Assembly (NCBI GenBank): GCA_030537395.1
Contig: JAUNMW010000007.1
Span: forward strand, 13,175 to 46,031
Length of the DNA: 32,857 bases
Direction: 5' to 3'
Source: Clostridia bacterium
GTDB lineage: Bacteria > Bacillota > Clostridia > Christensenellales > Aristaeellaceae
Shown: positions 30,889 to 32,857 of the stretch, one piece after another
Layout of the letters: each line of letters starts with the position of its first letter
Numbering within the stretch: the first letter of the stretch is position 1
Program-made: the position numbers and the translations under genes
Notes under the pieces: generated by a model
Seen by the model: the letters and a program-made list of their open reading frames with translations, nothing else
What the model was told of the DNA's origin: nothing
Databases searched by the model: none

Positions 30889-32022
30889 TCAGCCGCCTCC
30901 TAAAAGCGTTTTCATCAAATCAAAATTCAAATCCGCCAGCACGCCGCGCCGGGCTTCGCTGGCCCCGGTGGTGAGCAGCGCCATGCCTCTTTTGCGATCT
31001 GGATCGAAAAACAGGCCGTGCACCGCGCCGTACGCCATGCCCTGGTGGCCATACAGCAAGCGTTCGCAAATTTTGGGCTCGTTCAGCACGAAAGTGAACA
31101 GCCCCTGGGACAAATTATGAGCCCGTTCCCCAAAGGGAACAGTGATTTTGCGCATTTCATGCAGGCTTTCCGAGGAAAGAAAGCCCGGCTTCATGGCGGC
31201 GACGCCCAGCCTGGCCAACTCCGGCGCGGAAACGCACAAGTTGCCGTGCGCCAGATTGTAATGCCGCTCCAAATCCACTTCCATCGGGGGAAGGGGTCTT
31301 GAACGGCGCTGCGCCGCGTTGAAATTGGGCGTTTTGCTCCGGGGCAGGATGCGGACGGCGTCGGCCAGATCGCCCTGGACCTTTTGCGGGTAATAAGTGG
31401 CGGTGATCCCCAAGGGCTCAAACACCGTTTCTTGCATCAGCGTTTCAAAATCCTCGCCTGTGGCCGCTTCCATCACCACCCCGGCGATTCCCGCGCCAAG
31501 ATTGGAATACTCCCATTGTCCCGGCGTGCCATCCCATACGTGGGCATCACTCAATATCTCGCTGAGCGGCATACCCTGGGCAATGCCGCTGTTATACCCT
31601 TCGCTGTCCCGGATGCCCGCCGTGTGGGTCATCAAGGCGCGCAGGGTGATTTTTCTCTCGGGCTTCCATCCGTTCATCACAGAAGCAGGCAGGTATTCCC
31701 CGATCTCCATGTCCAGATCGATATTTCCCTGCTCTTTTAGCTTCATGATGCCCAGGCCCGTCACGAATTTGCTGATCGATGCGGCCCGGAATACCGTGTC
31801 CGGCTGAACCGTTATGTCAGGCTTCAAATGCGCTTTTCCAAAGGTGAGCGTATGGGTAACGCCCTTTTCATCAAACAGGCAAAGCGCGGCCCCCAGGCAA
31901 CGGTTCCGCCGCAGAGCCATAACGATATGCTTTGTTTCCGCTGCGCTGAAATCGGATTGATTCAGTGTTTCGTCCGCAGGAACAAAATCCAGCAGGATGC
32001 GGTACAATGTCCAGTTTTTCAT
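30889..32022 (-). CDS. Beta-lactamase-family (class C-like) serine hydrolase
   Basis: The 377-aa protein has the penicillin-recognising-enzyme motifs: SxxK as SISK (about 82-85), YxN as YSN in WEYSNLGAG, and HQG in place of KTG (LLYGHQGMAYG). HxG is common in esterases and peptidases of this family rather than true beta-lactamases. No signal peptide or membrane anchor is seen, so a cytosolic esterase or D-amino peptidase role is more likely than antibiotic resistance. GGGAGG lies six bases before the ATG. recX follows after two bases. The gene diverges from the spore coat genes across an 86-base gap. Confidence 0.87.
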   Translation of the reverse strand: MKNWTLYRILLDFVPADETLNQSDFSAAETKHIVMALRRNRCLGAALCLFDEKGVTHTLTFGKAHLKPDITVQPDTVFRAASISKFVTGLGIMKLKEQGNIDLDMEIGEYLPASVMNGWKPERKITLRALMTHTAGIRDSEGYNSGIAQGMPLSEILSDAHVWDGTPGQWEYSNLGAGIAGVVMEAATGEDFETLMQETVFEPLGITATYYPQKVQGDLADAVRILPRSKTPNFNAAQRRSRPLPPMEVDLERHYNLAHGNLCVSAPELARLGVAAMKPGFLSSESLHEMRKITVPFGERAHNLSQGLFTFVLNEPKICERLLYGHQGMAYGAVHGLFFDPDRKRGMALLTTGASEARRGVLADLNFDLMKTLLGGG

Positions 32023-32108
32023 GAGCGCCTCCCGAAAAAATGATAAGAATAGGAATCCGTTCTTTGGTTCATCCTATAACCGAACCCAATAAAAGGAGGG
32101 AAACGATC

Positions 32109-32318
32109 ATGCCCAATCAAAGCGGATGCGCTCTGACCAGCAAGGATCTTTCCGTGCTGGAAGATCAGCTGACCCACATCGCCATGAGCTGCAAAGTGGC
32201 TCAGCACCACGCGGAAGCGTTTCAGAATCCGCAGCTGAAAAATCTGGCCGCCACCGTGGCCCAGCATCATCGGCAGCATTACGACGCCCTGTTCGCGTTT
32301 CTGAACGGCTGTCAGTAA
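32109..32318 (+). CDS. Small spore-coat-like helical protein (CotF relative)
   Basis: The 69-aa protein is a two-helix unit (LTSKDLSVLEDQLTHIAMSC, then PQLKNLAATVAQHHRQHYDAL). It resembles small clostridial spore coat proteins that are found in pairs with a longer CotF protein. ATG 32109 was chosen because AAGGAGGG lies ten bases upstream and the longer frame has no site. It sits 13 bases before the CotF-type gene in the same orientation, so they form one operon. The promoter was not identified. It may use a sporulation sigma factor, which would explain the lack of sigma-A boxes. A near-dyad (TTGGTTC/GAACCCAA) lies at about 32066-32091. Confidence 0.8.
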   Translation: MPNQSGCALTSKDLSVLEDQLTHIAMSCKVAQHHAEAFQNPQLKNLAATVAQHHRQHYDALFAFLNGCQ

Positions 32319-32331
32319 GGGAGGAAGCAAC

Positions 32332-32652
32332 ATGAATATGCAGAACCAACCGTGGAATCAAAACGCGAATCAGCAGCAAAGGGGCCAGACGCCGCCCCTG
32401 GGCGATCAGGAACTGGCTTTTGACCTGCTTTACCAGGAAAAGGCTCTGCTTTCCAACATCGCTTCCGAGGTGATGGAATCCAGCCAGCCCGGCATGCGCC
32501 AGGTGCTCAACGACTGCTATATGCAGATCGGTCAGGATCAGCTGGATATTTTCAACCAGATGCAGCAGCAGGGCTGGTACCCTGTCAAGCCCGCCCAGCC
32601 CCAGGACGTGCAGGCGGCCAAGCAGAAGTATCAGAGCATGCTGAATACCTGA
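32332..32652 (+). CDS. CotF-family spore coat protein
   Basis: The 106-aa protein has a Gln/Asn-rich N-terminus (1-20) and a helical CotF core. The core contains LGDQELAFDLLYQEKALLSN, PGMRQVLNDCYMQIGQDQLD and the hallmark GWYPVKPAQPQDV near the end. CotF-type proteins are part of the spore outer layers and are made in the mother cell late in sporulation. GGAGG lies seven bases before the ATG, and a strong terminator follows. The pair shows that the organism belongs to a spore-forming lineage, although spore formation itself is not proven. Confidence 0.9.
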   Translation: MNMQNQPWNQNANQQQRGQTPPLGDQELAFDLLYQEKALLSNIASEVMESSQPGMRQVLNDCYMQIGQDQLDIFNQMQQQGWYPVKPAQPQDVQAAKQKYQSMLNT

Positions 32653-32669
32653 TCGGTATAACGGCTTAT

Positions 32670-32701
32670 GCCCGGCGGCGCAGCTTGCTGCCGGGCTTTT
32701 T
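32670..32701 (+). terminator. Intrinsic terminator of the spore coat operon
   Basis: GCCCGGC (32670-32676) pairs with GCCGGGC (32690-32696) and is followed by five T. It lies 17 bases after the stop codon. Confidence 0.9.
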
Positions 32702-32857
32702 CCTGCTCTGCGCTTGGAAGCGGCAGGGAACCTGCGTCTATCAGATTTTAACACGAAAATATCGCTGCTTCAATGGGGCACAGGCAAATCCTTTTTATAC
32801 TGTTAACAGTTAAGTTCTTAAGGACCAAAACAAGCTGATATTGGAGCAAAGGGAACG

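Noticed and set aside
30889..32022. Antibiotic-resistance beta-lactamase
   Set aside because: SxxK and YxN are present, but the third motif is HQG and there is no signal peptide. A housekeeping esterase or peptidase is more likely.
32107..32754. Minus-strand frame of 215 codons across the spore coat genes
   Set aside because: It crosses two plus-strand genes with good start sites and a terminator, and has no motif of its own.
32796..32809. Promoter at the right edge (TATACT with palindrome CTGTTAACAG)
   Set aside because: No acceptable -35 box lies 16-18 bp upstream. The following gene, if any, is outside the window, although AAAGGGAACG at the edge could be a ribosome binding site.

Overview
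The window looks like a piece of chromosome from an endospore-forming member of the Clostridia, moderately GC-rich in its genes and with AT-rich gaps. The evidence is two CotF-type spore coat proteins at the right end, strong AGGAGG ribosome binding sites, near-consensus sigma-A promoters, an lplABC-type sugar ABC transporter without its own ATPase, a K+-dependent-type membrane pyrophosphatase, and plant-oligosaccharide glycosidases (GH27, GH13). A gut or rumen Christensenellales/Oscillospirales-like organism would fit, but that is inference. No rRNA, tRNA, CRISPR array, phage gene or transposase was seen. Most genes lie on the minus strand.

Layout, left to right. 23-1156: a promoter, a 51-aa membrane microprotein and NADH pyrophosphatase (nudC), closed by hairpins including a bidirectional terminator. 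1167-2557 (minus): a GH27 alpha-galactosidase translationally coupled to a 69-aa zinc-ribbon protein. 2802-4952 (minus): membrane pyrophosphatase hppA with its own promoter and terminator. 5124-6737 (minus): a GH13 oligo-1,6-glucosidase. 6935-13467 (minus): a long catabolic cluster transcribed from a good promoter at 13684-13712. Its order is a PhnP-like metallo-beta-lactamase phosphodiesterase, a GDPD phosphodiesterase, a solute-binding protein, two permeases and a calcineurin-like phosphoesterase. Three phosphoesterases around one importer suggest uptake and hydrolysis of a phosphodiester-containing compound. 14005-16400 (minus): an ABC exporter pair. 16632-20776 (minus): a secreted five-SH3b protein, a transmembrane anti-sigma-like protein and an ECF sigma factor. 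The sigma operon and the SH3b gene share a matching ECF-type promoter, so they look like a self-contained envelope-response circuit.

20920-21639 (plus): an MntA/HepT (MNT-HEPN) toxin-antitoxin module with its own promoter and terminator. 21612-26220 (minus): a tight six-gene run of alpha/beta hydrolase, unknown 149-aa protein, small membrane protein, P1-family peptidase, acpS and nnr. 26408-27421: trpS with a promoter but no T-box. 27590-30188: nitroreductase-like protein, rarA and a GNAT acetyltransferase, joined by ATGA overlaps. 30287-32022: a class-C-type serine hydrolase and recX. 32109-32701 (plus): two spore coat genes and a terminator.

The most unusual sequence is a family of three intergenic hairpin elements at about 2598-2720, 19003-19120 and 26238-26385. 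Their arms are built from tandem 7-bp units. Two copies use GAGTTRA units and the third uses GAGTRCA units, and in each copy both arms carry the same unit type. A second point of interest is the 13650-13975 intergenic region. It has two divergent promoters, each close to TGCACG motifs, and a possible short plus-strand RNA ending at a hairpin.
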